Of a stretch of DNA of 64,000 nucleotides, positions 43,158 through 52,163 are shown one piece after another (position 1 is the stretch's first letter; every line of letters starts with the position of its first letter). Below the pieces are notes generated by a model, which saw only the letters and a program-made list of their open reading frames with translations, was not told the DNA's origin and searched no databases. A program made the position numbers and the translations under genes. This DNA comes from Acidovorax sp. sic0104 (GTDB lineage: Bacteria; Pseudomonadota; Gammaproteobacteria; Burkholderiales; Burkholderiaceae_C). The stretch lies in the NCBI RefSeq assembly GCF_019219095.1, contig NZ_JAHUWH010000002.1, positions 186,001 to 250,000 on the forward strand, written 5' to 3'.

Positions 43158-43322
43158 GGACTGACAGGCTCAGGGGAGCGAACAAATGGACAAACCGGAC
43201 CAGTGCGCCAACCCCGGGAGGGCAGCAGCAAACCTGGTATTTTCCATCACTTTCGCGGATTCGCCTTTTCCAGTTTTTGGCCAGTTCACCATGGCGTCTG
43301 GAGATGCATGGCCCCACCCAGC

Positions 43323-45461
43323 TCAGGGCGCGAAGTCATCCACCTGAATGACCTTGTCCGCAGCCTGCAGGTAGGCCAGTGCCAGGGCGGGCTGGGGCAT
43401 GCCTGCAGCCGCCACATCGAAGGAACCCGAGCGCCGCACCAGCTTGTTGAGCTGCATGGTTGCATCGTCACCCAGCTGGGCCGCCAGCTCCAGCGCTTTC
43501 GTCAGATCGACCAACCCGCCACTCTTGGGCAGGCTCATGTCGGGGCACAGGCGCCGCACCACAGATGGGTTTTCGCGCAACAGCTTGGCCAAGGCCAGCA
43601 TCTGCACGTCGCGCGGGGGCGCCAGGTGGGCCGTGCGGCTCAGCACCAGCTGGCCGATCAGGCGCCGCCCCGGGGTGGGGAGGTTGGCATAGAGGTCGCT
43701 CAGCACCTCCTCGGCCGCATCCAGCTGCGCACGCAGCGCGGCCTGGGCCAGCGGCAGCATCTGCGGGTCGCCTTCCACCGCATAACGCCAGAGGGTGGAG
43801 CTGGCCATGTAAAGGTGCGCCAGGCAGTCGCCCAGGCGCGACGACAGCAACTCCATGCGCTTGAGCTTGCCGCCAAGCAGGCCCATGGCCAGGTCGCAGG
43901 TCAGCGCATATTTGGCGCTCAGGCGGGCCAACATGGCGGCTTCCTTGGACAGATCTTGCGGCGGTACGCCGACCACCGGCGCACCGAACAGGCTGCGCCA
44001 GAGGTTGCGGGCCACGTGCCCGGCGTGGCCCAGCAGGGCCTGGCCCAGTGCTTCATGGTCCTTGCGCTCGACCGCCTGCATCTCGGCCATCACATACGGG
44101 TGACAGCGCACGGCCCCCTGGCCAAAAATGATGAGCGATCGCGTGAGGATGTTGGCGCCCTCTACCGTGATGGCCACCGGCATGTGCCGGTACGCCACCG
44201 ACAGCAGATTGGACGGCCCGTTGATGATGCCCTTGCCGCCCAGGATGTCCATGGCGTGGTTGATGGCGGTTCGCCCGGCCTCGGTCAGGTGCACTTTGAG
44301 GATGGCGCTGGCCACGCTGGGCTGCTCCCCTTTGTCCAGCGCGGCGGCGGTGAAGCGGCGTGCCGCATCGGTGGCATAGAGCTCGACCGCCATGCCCGCG
44401 ATGATGCCCGCTACCGCATCGAATTTGCCGATGGGCAAACCGAACTGCTCACGCACCTTGCCGTAGCCATTGGCGACGAACACCGAGCTTTGCTGCGTAG
44501 CGGCCCCCAGCGCCGGCAGCGAAATCGCGCGCCCGGTGGCCAGGCACTCCATCAGCATGCGCCAGCCCTGCCCGACCTGCTCCTCGCCGCCAATGACCCA
44601 GTCCATGGGCACGAACACGTCCTCACCCACGATCGGGCCATTCATGAAGGCACTGTCCATGGGGCGATGGCGGCGGCCGATCTGCATGCCCGGCGTGGGC
44701 ACGGGAATCAGCGCGCAGGTGATGCCCAGGTCACGCTGGCCTTCGGGGCGGCTCTCATCCCGGGCATTGAAGGCCAGGCCCACCACGGTGGCCACGGGCG
44801 CCAGGGTGATGTAGCGCTTGGAGAAGGTCACGCTGAAACCGCGCACTGGCTGGCCGTCGATCTCGCGCGTGGTCAAAATGCCGATGTCTGGAATCGAAGC
44901 GGCGTCGGAACCTGCGTACGGCGATGTGAGACCAAAACACGGCAGGTCACGGCCATCGGCCAGGCGCGGCAGGTAATGCTGCTTCTGCGCATCGGTGCCG
45001 TAATGCAGCAGCAACTCCGCAGGCCCCAGCGAGTTGGGCACCATGGCCGTCACCGCGGCCGACACGTTGACCGTGGCCAGCCGCGTGACCACGGCCGCAT
45101 GGGCAAAGTGCCCAAACCCCAGCCCGCCCCATTCCTTGGGAATGATCATTCCGAAGAAGCGCTTGTCGCGCAGGTACTGCCACACCTCGGGCGGCAGGTC
45201 GCGCGCCGTGTCGATGGCAAAGTCGTCGAGCATGCCGCACAAAGTCCGCACCTCGTTGTCGAGAAACGCCTGTTCTTCAACGGTCAGCTTGTTCGGGCCG
45301 GTGGCAAGCAATGCATCGAAGTCGGGGGTGCCCGCGAACAACTGGCCTTCAAAACCGATGGTCCCGGCTTCCAGCGCTGCGCGCTCGGTGTCGCCCATGG
45401 CGGGCAAGGCTTTGGCAAAGGATTCCATGGCGAATTGACCGACGAGTGATGCGATACCCAT
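43323..45461 (-). CDS. Long-form acyl-CoA dehydrogenase (FadE-type)
   Basis: A 712-residue FAD enzyme, far longer than the 380-residue standard and close to the FadE class, which starts fatty-acid beta-oxidation. The N-terminal part has DLPPEVWQYLRDKRFFGMIIPKEWGGLG, then CFGLTSPYAGSDAAS (FAD/substrate contact), and the C-terminal part has MDILGGKGIINGPSN, AYRHMPVAITVEGANILTR. A DUF1974-like tail covers about 480-700. A very strong ribosome site AAGGAGGTG precedes ATG 45461. It is upstream of no obvious operon partner. Confidence 0.85.
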   Translation of the reverse strand: MGIASLVGQFAMESFAKALPAMGDTERAALEAGTIGFEGQLFAGTPDFDALLATGPNKLTVEEQAFLDNEVRTLCGMLDDFAIDTARDLPPEVWQYLRDKRFFGMIIPKEWGGLGFGHFAHAAVVTRLATVNVSAAVTAMVPNSLGPAELLLHYGTDAQKQHYLPRLADGRDLPCFGLTSPYAGSDAASIPDIGILTTREIDGQPVRGFSVTFSKRYITLAPVATVVGLAFNARDESRPEGQRDLGITCALIPVPTPGMQIGRRHRPMDSAFMNGPIVGEDVFVPMDWVIGGEEQVGQGWRMLMECLATGRAISLPALGAATQQSSVFVANGYGKVREQFGLPIGKFDAVAGIIAGMAVELYATDAARRFTAAALDKGEQPSVASAILKVHLTEAGRTAINHAMDILGGKGIINGPSNLLSVAYRHMPVAITVEGANILTRSLIIFGQGAVRCHPYVMAEMQAVERKDHEALGQALLGHAGHVARNLWRSLFGAPVVGVPPQDLSKEAAMLARLSAKYALTCDLAMGLLGGKLKRMELLSSRLGDCLAHLYMASSTLWRYAVEGDPQMLPLAQAALRAQLDAAEEVLSDLYANLPTPGRRLIGQLVLSRTAHLAPPRDVQMLALAKLLRENPSVVRRLCPDMSLPKSGGLVDLTKALELAAQLGDDATMQLNKLVRRSGSFDVAAAGMPQPALALAYLQAADKVIQVDDFAP

Positions 45462-45867
45462 GACCACCTCCTTGAAACTGAGAAAAGAAGCACCTTTGCG
45501 CAGATGCGAGTGCTTCAGTTTCAGCCGGTGTTCATCGGGGCCGCGTCCCCATCCTCTGACTCTGTTGTCATCCACGGCCTCGATTTACGCCGCCAGCGCA
45601 GGCAGTGCGCAGAGCGCAGGCGGCTACTGAAACACGTGAGAGATGGCACAAAAGGAAAGAGAGTCTGGGCGGTGTGCCGCGTGCGCTCCTGCGACGCCTT
45701 CAAGTGCTTTTGGCTCTAGCGGCTATCCCAGAAGCGCCAAAAGCTATCAGTACGATAGCCAGGGCCCAACACCTTCGCTGCAGCATGCAGAAAACCGCGG
45801 GTCCACTGATGGCGCCGCAGCGCTTGCCCGATGGATGGAAAACGTCTGAGCCCAACCCGGTGCCAAC
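45462..45867. other. 406-bp gap between the FadE-type and chemoreceptor genes
   Basis: No gene was recognised; short open frames here lack ribosome sites and domains. A copy of the short dispersed repeat lies at 45700-45762 (CTCTAGCGGCTATCCC, then AAGCTATCAGTACGATAGCC). Confidence 0.5.
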
Positions 45868-47862
45868 TCACTGTGCCTGCACCGCCCCGTCGCGCACCAC
45901 CCACTGGGCGCCCCAGTGCTTTGACCACTGTTGTGCTAGGCGGTTGAAGCTGCTGTCGCGCTTCATGGCGTCCAGCGCTTCCTGCCAGCTGCGCACCACC
46001 GCCTGATCGGTGCGCTTGGACATGCCGATGTAGAGGCGGTTGACGAACAGCTCATAGACCGGCTCGAAGTCGGCCGGGTTCAGGCCTGCATCGCTGGCGG
46101 TGGTGGGCAGGTCCATGTCCGTCATGACCAACGCGGTGACCTTGCCTTCGAGCAGCTTGCGGAACGCGGTCGCCCAGTCGGGCGAGTAATCCAGGTTGTG
46201 GAAGTCCTTGCCTTTGAGGAACTCCTCTTTGGAATCCCCCTTGATGACCGCGATGCTGGGCAGCTTGCGCGCTTCATACAGGCTCTTGACGCTGATGCCG
46301 CTCCCTCTTTTCACAAACAGCACGGCATTGCTGTGCACCAGCGGGCCAACCCAGTGGAACTGGTTTTCGCGGCTGGGTGTGCGTGCCATGGTGAACAGCA
46401 CGGCATTGGGCTCGGTCTGCAGCGCGGCATAGCTGCGCTCCCAGGAGGTGATGCGGACCTCTGCCTGGTGCCCGGTCCGGGCCAGAATTTCTCGCACCAC
46501 GTCGGGAGAAAAGCCTTTGACGTCCGCACCGCTCGCATCGTGCTTGTTGGGGGCATCGGTGTAGTTCAGCGGGGGTTCGTGGGCCGTGCCGACGACGAGC
46601 TGAACGCTGTGCGCCAGTTGCGCGGCCGAGGCGCCGGGCCCTTGCCGAACGCGCAGAGCTGCGGCAGGACGCGCCACTTGCTTCTCGCTGGCGCGCGCAA
46701 TGGGCAGTTCCGGCAGCGCATCGGCAGGAGGAAGACCGGGCACGTGGAACGCTGCTGCCGCATAGCGCAGCCGGTCGGCGCGGGTCTGCAAGGTTTCCGC
46801 ATGAACGCTGGCGTCGTGCAGGAGTTCGGCGTAGCGCCCCGTCACGGCATCCAGGTGGTCCAGCGAGCTGCTCAGCTGGGAAATGTCGCGCTCCTGCTGC
46901 TGGGTGACGGCGGCGATCTCTTCCATCATGTGGGTGACTTGCTGCGAGCTGGCGTTGATCTCGTCCATGGAATTGGCCACCTGGTCGGCCAGCTTGGCCG
47001 ACTGCGCAATCTTTTCCACCGAACCAGCAATCAGCGTCTTGATCTCTTTGGCAGCGCTGGCAGAGCGCTGGGCCAGCGTGCGCACCTCTGAAGCCACCAC
47101 CGCGAAACCCTTGCCCTGCTCGCCCGCCCGTGCTGCTTCCACGGCGGCATTGAGCGCCAGAATGTTGGTCTGAAAGGCAATGCCATCAATGACGCCAATG
47201 ATCTCCTCGATCTTCCCCGAGGATTCGCTCAGGGCGTCCATGGTGTGGGTCATCTTGCTGACCACCGCATTGCCCTGGGTCGCTATGTCGGATGCAAAAC
47301 GCACCGACTTTTGAGAATCTGCTGTCTTGCTGCCCGCCTGCTGGATGGTGTCGAGCAGGCTGCCGATGTGCGACCGGCTTTGTTGCAGCAACTCGGTCTG
47401 CTGCGACATGTTGGAGGCCAGATTGAGATTGTTGGAGGAAAACGTGACCGATTCATGGGCCACAGTTTCGGCCTCTTGCCGGACCATCCCGATCTTCTCG
47501 GCGAGCGAGTCACGCAGGCCGTGGATAGCCGCCAATGCACTGTTTGAATCGCTTGTTGGCATCAAAGCGGAGGGTGTCAACTTACCAGCGCTCAGGTGGG
47601 CAATGTGTTCGCTCAATGTGTTGGGGCTGGCACCGAACTGCCGGGCTACCGACCTGTGCAGACGAATCAGGGCAACGCCGACCACTACCGCCGCCACCAG
47701 CAAAAGCCACATCAAGCGCTGCCAGGCTGCTTGCGAGGCGCGGGGAGCCGATTGCAGATCACCGTGCAAGCTCCAGGCACTGGCAGCCAGCACCAAAAAG
47801 CTGAACGCGCAGACAAGGCCCCAGACGAAAAAATGTGAACCGAGGGAGGCTTTGGGTTTCAT
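45868..47862 (-). CDS. Chemoreceptor with C-terminal SBP_bac_3-like solute-binding domain
   Basis: A 664-residue protein. Two hydrophobic helices (about 11-30 and 50-68) enclose only about 20 residues, so there is no periplasmic sensor. The cytoplasmic signalling domain runs about 130-370 with the highly conserved tip [20 protein letters not shown] near 225-244. After a Pro/Ala/Arg linker (371-418) comes a type 2 periplasmic-binding-protein domain (about 420-660: [67 protein letters not shown]). No helix separates it from the signalling domain, so it should be cytoplasmic. No CheR tether is seen. ATG 47862 starts it; a TTG five codons earlier is in frame. Confidence 0.87.
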   Translation of the reverse strand: MKPKASLGSHFFVWGLVCAFSFLVLAASAWSLHGDLQSAPRASQAAWQRLMWLLLVAAVVVGVALIRLHRSVARQFGASPNTLSEHIAHLSAGKLTPSALMPTSDSNSALAAIHGLRDSLAEKIGMVRQEAETVAHESVTFSSNNLNLASNMSQQTELLQQSRSHIGSLLDTIQQAGSKTADSQKSVRFASDIATQGNAVVSKMTHTMDALSESSGKIEEIIGVIDGIAFQTNILALNAAVEAARAGEQGKGFAVVASEVRTLAQRSASAAKEIKTLIAGSVEKIAQSAKLADQVANSMDEINASSQQVTHMMEEIAAVTQQQERDISQLSSSLDHLDAVTGRYAELLHDASVHAETLQTRADRLRYAAAAFHVPGLPPADALPELPIARASEKQVARPAAALRVRQGPGASAAQLAHSVQLVVGTAHEPPLNYTDAPNKHDASGADVKGFSPDVVREILARTGHQAEVRITSWERSYAALQTEPNAVLFTMARTPSRENQFHWVGPLVHSNAVLFVKRGSGISVKSLYEARKLPSIAVIKGDSKEEFLKGKDFHNLDYSPDWATAFRKLLEGKVTALVMTDMDLPTTASDAGLNPADFEPVYELFVNRLYIGMSKRTDQAVVRSWQEALDAMKRDSSFNRLAQQWSKHWGAQWVVRDGAVQAQ

Positions 47863-48078
47863 GCAGGGTCTCACCAAAGGAGTGATTCGTGGTGGACCCT
47901 AAGCAAACTTGATGCCCGCAGTAACAAAAAGTCACAACCACCGGTAGCCCATGCAGGCTGGGCCAAACCCCGCCGCATTCGCTGGCCTGCCGAGCACAGT
48001 CAATAAAAAGCCGCGTAGACCTTATGAAATCGTCGCGGATAGCTACCAAATTAGTAGCATCTCAACGACTCGCTCATG

Positions 48079-48140
48079 GCTAACTTCTTTTTGCGGCGGC
48101 ACATCCGTGCAACTCCAGTGGCCAATTTCTGCTGCCATGG
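48079..48140 (-). pseudogene. Second copy of the lpdA 3' end
   Basis: On the minus strand this reads [17 protein letters not shown], which matches the real LpdA C-terminus [18 protein letters not shown] 20-base core (TGCGGCGGCACATCCGTGCA) is identical at 48092-48111 and 48615-48634. Differences are mostly at synonymous positions, so this copy came from a diverged lpdA. It lies in direct orientation 523 bases from the gene end. Confidence 0.8.
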
Positions 48141-48146
48141 TGATGA

Positions 48147-48430
48147 CTAGCAGCCCTGGCATCCATAGTTCTTCGCCTGCCCCTGCACCAGCAGGTCAAA
48201 CACAATCCGCGCAAGGTGGGCGGCTTTGCTGGGGTCGGCCAGCAACTGCATATCTGGTTCTGGTGGGCTTCACTGCAGTCAATGATGGCATCGTCTATCG
48301 CCTTGGAGAAGTCGCCCAGCAGGGCCTGTTCGGGAGAGTTGTTCTCGATCTGCTTGATCACCTTGGCGTTCTCGCCCACCTTGTCGCGGATGGTGTAGGC
48401 GTAGTTCGGCGGCGGGTTATTGGTTTCTTG
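48147..48430 (-). pseudogene. Type I restriction endonuclease (HsdR) C-terminal remnant
   Basis: The minus strand reads PPNYAYTIRDKVGENAKVI then KQIENNSPEQALLGDFSKAI and DDAIIDCSEAHQNQ, the conserved C-terminal part of HsdR subunits. A frameshift follows, and the second frame continues MQLLADPSKAAHLARIVFDL ending KNYGCQGC and TAG. The N-terminal 90 percent is absent, and upstream there is a stop near 48430. It is a decayed fragment. Confidence 0.65.
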
Positions 48431-48551
48431 GGTCGTGTATCACGAACGAGACGAACGGGGCTAACGAGGCACGGCGGTTTTAACCGAACGTGAGAACGTA
48501 TTGCACGGGATCGGGGCGAATTGGCCACCCCGGCGCAGGCCTTCAAAGCAC

Positions 48552-48588
48552 AAAGCCCGAACTGTTGCCAGTTCGGGCTTTTGTTTAT
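48552..48588. terminator. Terminator hairpin at the end of the pdh operon
   Basis: AAAGCCCGAACTG pairs perfectly with CAGTTCGGGCTTT around a four-base loop. A T-rich tail follows on the plus strand (TTTTGTTT) and a weaker one on the minus strand. It lies 17-53 bases beyond the lpdA stop, so it should end the aceE-aceF-lpdA transcript. Confidence 0.75.
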
Positions 48589-48604
48589 CAGCAGTGAGCC
48601 GGGC

Positions 48605-50455
48605 TTACTTCTTCTGCGGCGGCACATCCGTGCAGCTGCCGTGCGCAATCTCCGCCGCCATGCCGATGCTCTCGCCCAGCGTGGGATGCGGGTGGACGGT
48701 CTTGCCGATGTCCACCGCATCGGCACCCATCTCGATGGCCAGAGCGATCTCGCCAATCATGTCGCCCGCATGGGTGCCGACCATGCCGCCGCCCAGGATC
48801 TTGCCGTGGCCGTGGGCTTCGGGCGAGTCGTCGAACAGCAGCTTGGTCACGCCTTCGTCGCGGCCATTGGCAATGGCGCGGCCGGACGCAGTCCATGGAA
48901 ACAGGCCCTTCTTGACCTTGATGCCCTGGGCCTTGGCTTGGTCTTCGGTCAGGCCCACCCATGCCACTTCGGGGTCGGTGTAGGCCACGCTCGGGATCAC
49001 GCGGGCGTTGAAGGCGGCTGCTGCCAGCTCCTTGTTGCCCTGCAGCTCACCCGCGATGACTTCAGCCGCGACGTGGGCCTCATGCACCGCCTTGTGCGCC
49101 AGCATGGGCTGGCCCACGATGTCGCCGATGGCGAAGATGTGCGGCACGTTGGTGCGCATCTGGATGTCGACGTTGATGAAGCCACGGTCCGTCACGGCGA
49201 CGCCAGCCTTTTCGGCGGCGATCTTCTTGCCGTTGGGCGTGCGGCCCACGGCCTGCAGCACCAGGTCATACACCTGCGGTTCGGGGGCGGTGCCGCCCTC
49301 TTCCGCTGGCGCGAAGGTGACCTTGATGCCTTCGGGTGTGGCCTCGGCGCCGACGGTTTTCGTCTTCAACATGATGTTGTCGAAGCGCTTGGCGTTCATC
49401 TTCTGCCAGATCTTGACGAGGTCGCGGTCAGCGCCCTGCATCAGGCCGTCCATCATTTCCACCACATCCAGGCGTGCGCCCAGGGTGCTGTAGACAGTGC
49501 CCATTTCCAGGCCGATGATGCCGCCGCCCAAAATCAGCATGCGCTTGGGCACTTCCTTGAGCGCCAGGGCGCCGGTGGAATCGACCACGCGGGGATCGTC
49601 GGGCATGAAGGGCAGGCGCACGGCCTGGCTGCCGGCGGCGATGATGGCCTTCTTGAAGGCGATGACCTTCTTGCTGCCCGTCTTCTCCTGCGCGGTGCCG
49701 CTGGTCTCTTCCACTTCGAGGTGGTTGGCGCCGACGAAGCTGCCGTAGCCGCGCACGGTGGTCACCTTGCGCATCTTGGCCATGGCGGCCAGGCCGCCGG
49801 TGAGCTTGCCGATGACCTTTTCCTTGTGGCCGCGCAGCTTGTCGATGTTGACTGCGGGCGCGCCAAAGTCCACGCCCAGGTCGGCCATGTGGCTGACCTC
49901 GTCCATGACGGCTGCCACGTGCAGCAGGGCCTTGGACGGGATGCAGCCCACGTTCAGGCACACGCCGCCCAGGGTGGCGTAACGCTCGACGATGACGACC
50001 TTGAGGCCCAGATCGGCCGCGCGGAAAGCGGCGCTGTAGCCGCCAGGGCCGCCGCCGAGCACGAGCACGTCGCAGTCCAGGTCCGCAGTGCCGCCGAAAC
50101 TGGATGCTTCTATTTTAGGAGCTACTGGCGCTTGCGCGGCGGGCGCTGTAGCCGATTTTTGCACAGAAGCAGCAGGTACTGCAGCAGGCGCGGGTGCCGG
50201 CGCAGCGGACGCTGCATCCGACGTTTCGAGCGTGAGCACCACCGAGCCTTCGGCGATCTTGTCGCCGAGCTTGACCTTGAGCTCCTTGACCACGCCGGCA
50301 TGGCTGGACGGGATCTCCATGGAGGCCTTGTCGGACTCCACGGTGATCAGGCTCTGCTCTGCCTTGATGGTGTCGCCGGGCTTGACCAGCACTTCGATGA
50401 TGGCCACTTCGGCGAAGTCGCCGATGTCGGGCACCTTGATGTCGATGATTGCCAT
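48605..50455 (-). CDS. lpdA: Dihydrolipoyl dehydrogenase (E3) with N-terminal lipoyl domain
   Basis: A 616-residue E3 of the pyruvate dehydrogenase complex; it reoxidises dihydrolipoyl groups and passes electrons to NAD. A lipoyl domain (about 1-80, [12 protein letters not shown] with the lipoylated Lys) and an Ala/Pro linker (81-125) precede the flavoprotein. The FAD fingerprint is [19 protein letters not shown], the redox disulfide is in [17 protein letters not shown], and the catalytic His is in [11 protein letters not shown]. The linker contains a copy of the dispersed repeat. The gene starts 16 bases after aceF. Confidence 0.95.
   Translation of the reverse strand: MAIIDIKVPDIGDFAEVAIIEVLVKPGDTIKAEQSLITVESDKASMEIPSSHAGVVKELKVKLGDKIAEGSVVLTLETSDAASAAPAPAPAAVPAASVQKSATAPAAQAPVAPKIEASSFGGTADLDCDVLVLGGGPGGYSAAFRAADLGLKVVIVERYATLGGVCLNVGCIPSKALLHVAAVMDEVSHMADLGVDFGAPAVNIDKLRGHKEKVIGKLTGGLAAMAKMRKVTTVRGYGSFVGANHLEVEETSGTAQEKTGSKKVIAFKKAIIAAGSQAVRLPFMPDDPRVVDSTGALALKEVPKRMLILGGGIIGLEMGTVYSTLGARLDVVEMMDGLMQGADRDLVKIWQKMNAKRFDNIMLKTKTVGAEATPEGIKVTFAPAEEGGTAPEPQVYDLVLQAVGRTPNGKKIAAEKAGVAVTDRGFINVDIQMRTNVPHIFAIGDIVGQPMLAHKAVHEAHVAAEVIAGELQGNKELAAAAFNARVIPSVAYTDPEVAWVGLTEDQAKAQGIKVKKGLFPWTASGRAIANGRDEGVTKLLFDDSPEAHGHGKILGGGMVGTHAGDMIGEIALAIEMGADAVDIGKTVHPHPTLGESIGMAAEIAHGSCTDVPPQKK
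50110..50150. repeat. Dispersed repeat copy inside the LpdA linker
   Basis: ATTTTAGGAGCTACTGGCGC and GCTTGCGCGGCGGGCG fall in the linker between the lipoyl and FAD parts. The element matches the family of short intergenic repeats (GAGCTACTGGCGCTTGCGC type) and is translated as part of an Ala/Pro-rich spacer, where insertions are tolerated. Confidence 0.5.
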
Positions 50456-50471
50456 GTGTGTTGCCCTCGCG

Positions 50472-52145
50472 TTACATCACGATGCGGCGGAAGTCCGCCA
50501 GCAGCGAGGCAAAGTACACGTTGAAGCGCGCAGCGGCGGCGCCGTCGATCACGCGGTGGTCCCAGCTGAGCGACAGGGGCAGCATGAGGCGCGGCGCGAA
50601 CTGCTTGCCATCCCACTTGGGCTCCAGGCTGCTCTTGCACACGCCCATGATGGCAACTTCAGGAGCGTTGATGATGGGCGTGAAGTACCGCCCGCCAATG
50701 CCGCCCAGCGAGCTGATGGAGAAGCAGCCGCCGGTCATGTCGGCCGGGCCGAGCTTGCCGTCGCGGGCCTTCTTGGCCAGGTCGCCCATCTCTTGCGAGA
50801 TCTGCACGATGCCCTTCTTGTCGGCGTCACGGATGACGGGCACGACGAGTCCGTTGGGCGTGTCGGCCGCAAAGCCGATGTGGAAGTACTGCTTGAGCAC
50901 CAGCTGGTCGCCGTCGAGTGAGCTGTTGAACTCAGGGAACTTCTTGAGCGCGGCCACGGCGGCCTTGATCATGAAGGCGAGCATGGTGACCTTCACGCCA
51001 CTCTTCTCGTTTTCCTTGTTGAACTGCACGCGGAAGGCTTCCAGATCGGTGATGTCCGCATCGTCGTGGTTGGTGACGTGGGGAATGACGACCCAGTTGC
51101 GGTGCAGGTTGGCGCCGCTGATCTTCTTGATGCGCGAGAGGTCCTTGCGCTCGACCGTGCCGAACTTCGTGAAGTCGACCTTGGGCCAGGGCAGCAGGTC
51201 CAGGCCAACGCCGGAACCACCACCGCCTGCCGGAGCTTTCGCTGCCTGGGCCTTGGTCTGCGTGGCACCGCTCATCACCTGCTTGGTGAAAGCCTGCACG
51301 TCGTCCTGGCTGATGCGGCCCTTGGGTCCGGTGCCCTTGACTTCTTCGAGCGGCACACCGAGTTCGCGGGCGAACTTGCGCACCGAAGGCGATGCATGGG
51401 GCAGGCCTGGCGCGGGCGTGCCGGGCTGGTGGGCCGGAACGGAAGCCGTTGCAGGTGCTGGTGCCGCTGCGGCTTGCGCCGGGGCAGGCGCCGCAGCCAC
51501 CGGGGCTGCAGGCGCAGCGGCCGGAGCTGGAGCGGACGCTTCGGGTGCAGCCGCGCCTTCAAGAACAGCAACCAGGTCACCGATGTTGACGGTGTCGCCG
51601 ATCTTGACCTTGAGTTCCTTGATCACGCCGGCTGCGGGCGATGGGATCTCCATGGAGGCCTTGTCGGACTCGACGGTGAAGAGCGATTGCTCCAGCTTCA
51701 CCGTGTCGCCCACCTTGACCAGCAGCTCGATGACGGCCACGTCCTTGAAGTCGCCGATGTCGGGAACGCGCACTTCCAGCGGGCCGGAGGCTGCTGCCGC
51801 AGCTCCCGCTGGTGCGGCAGGCGCCGCAGCGGGGGCTTGTGCCTTGGGCGCTGCGGCGGCGGGCGCCGGAGCAGCCGCAGCCGGGGCAGCCGCAGGCGCG
51901 CCAGCGTCTGCCGATTCGAGCACGACGATGACGGAGCCCTGCTTGACCTTGTCGCCCAGCGCGACCTTGATCTCCTTGATGGTGCCCGCGTGGCTCGACG
52001 GGATTTCCATCGATGCCTTGTCGGATTCGACGGTGATGAGCGACTGCTCGGCCTTGACGGTGTCGCCAGGCTTGACGAGCAGCTCGATCACGCCGACTTC
52101 GTCGAAGTCGCCGATGTCCGGGACTTGAATGTTGACCAATGCCAT
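50472..52145 (-). CDS. aceF: Dihydrolipoamide acetyltransferase (E2) of pyruvate dehydrogenase
   Basis: A 557-residue E2 forming the core of the complex. Two lipoyl domains (about 1-80 and 120-200) each carry [10 protein letters not shown] with the lipoylated Lys, separated and followed by long Ala/Pro linkers. A peripheral-subunit-binding domain lies at about 250-290 ([30 protein letters not shown]). The catalytic acyltransferase domain has [20 protein letters not shown] with the active-site His and Asp. GGAGA precedes the ATG. It lies 18 bases after aceE. Confidence 0.95.
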   Translation of the reverse strand: MALVNIQVPDIGDFDEVGVIELLVKPGDTVKAEQSLITVESDKASMEIPSSHAGTIKEIKVALGDKVKQGSVIVVLESADAGAPAAAPAAAAPAPAAAAPKAQAPAAAPAAPAGAAAAASGPLEVRVPDIGDFKDVAVIELLVKVGDTVKLEQSLFTVESDKASMEIPSPAAGVIKELKVKIGDTVNIGDLVAVLEGAAAPEASAPAPAAAPAAPVAAAPAPAQAAAAPAPATASVPAHQPGTPAPGLPHASPSVRKFARELGVPLEEVKGTGPKGRISQDDVQAFTKQVMSGATQTKAQAAKAPAGGGGSGVGLDLLPWPKVDFTKFGTVERKDLSRIKKISGANLHRNWVVIPHVTNHDDADITDLEAFRVQFNKENEKSGVKVTMLAFMIKAAVAALKKFPEFNSSLDGDQLVLKQYFHIGFAADTPNGLVVPVIRDADKKGIVQISQEMGDLAKKARDGKLGPADMTGGCFSISSLGGIGGRYFTPIINAPEVAIMGVCKSSLEPKWDGKQFAPRLMLPLSLSWDHRVIDGAAAARFNVYFASLLADFRRIVM

Positions 52146-52163
52146 TGTTGTCTCCGGTTCGAT

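Larger units (their letters stand above)
47863..48604. other. 742-bp scar-like gap: HsdR remnant, lpdA 3'-end copy, terminator
   Basis: No intact gene is seen. It holds a dispersed-repeat copy (GATAGCTACCAAATTAGTAGC near 48038-48058), a 65-bp copy of the lpdA 3' end, a frameshifted HsdR C-terminal fragment and a terminator hairpin. The segment from 48431 to 48550 carries nothing I recognise. Confidence 0.7.

Noticed and set aside
42789-45449. Long open frame antisense to the aspartate kinase and acyl-CoA dehydrogenase
   Set aside because: No domain, unusual composition; mirror of real genes.
45504-45719. Small gene in the 45.5 kb gap
   Set aside because: No ribosome site, no domain, and it overlaps a dispersed repeat.
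48080-48379. Intact small protein of 99 residues
   Set aside because: It is an HsdR-like segment that runs into a wrong frame; the true continuation is in another frame, so it is a remnant.
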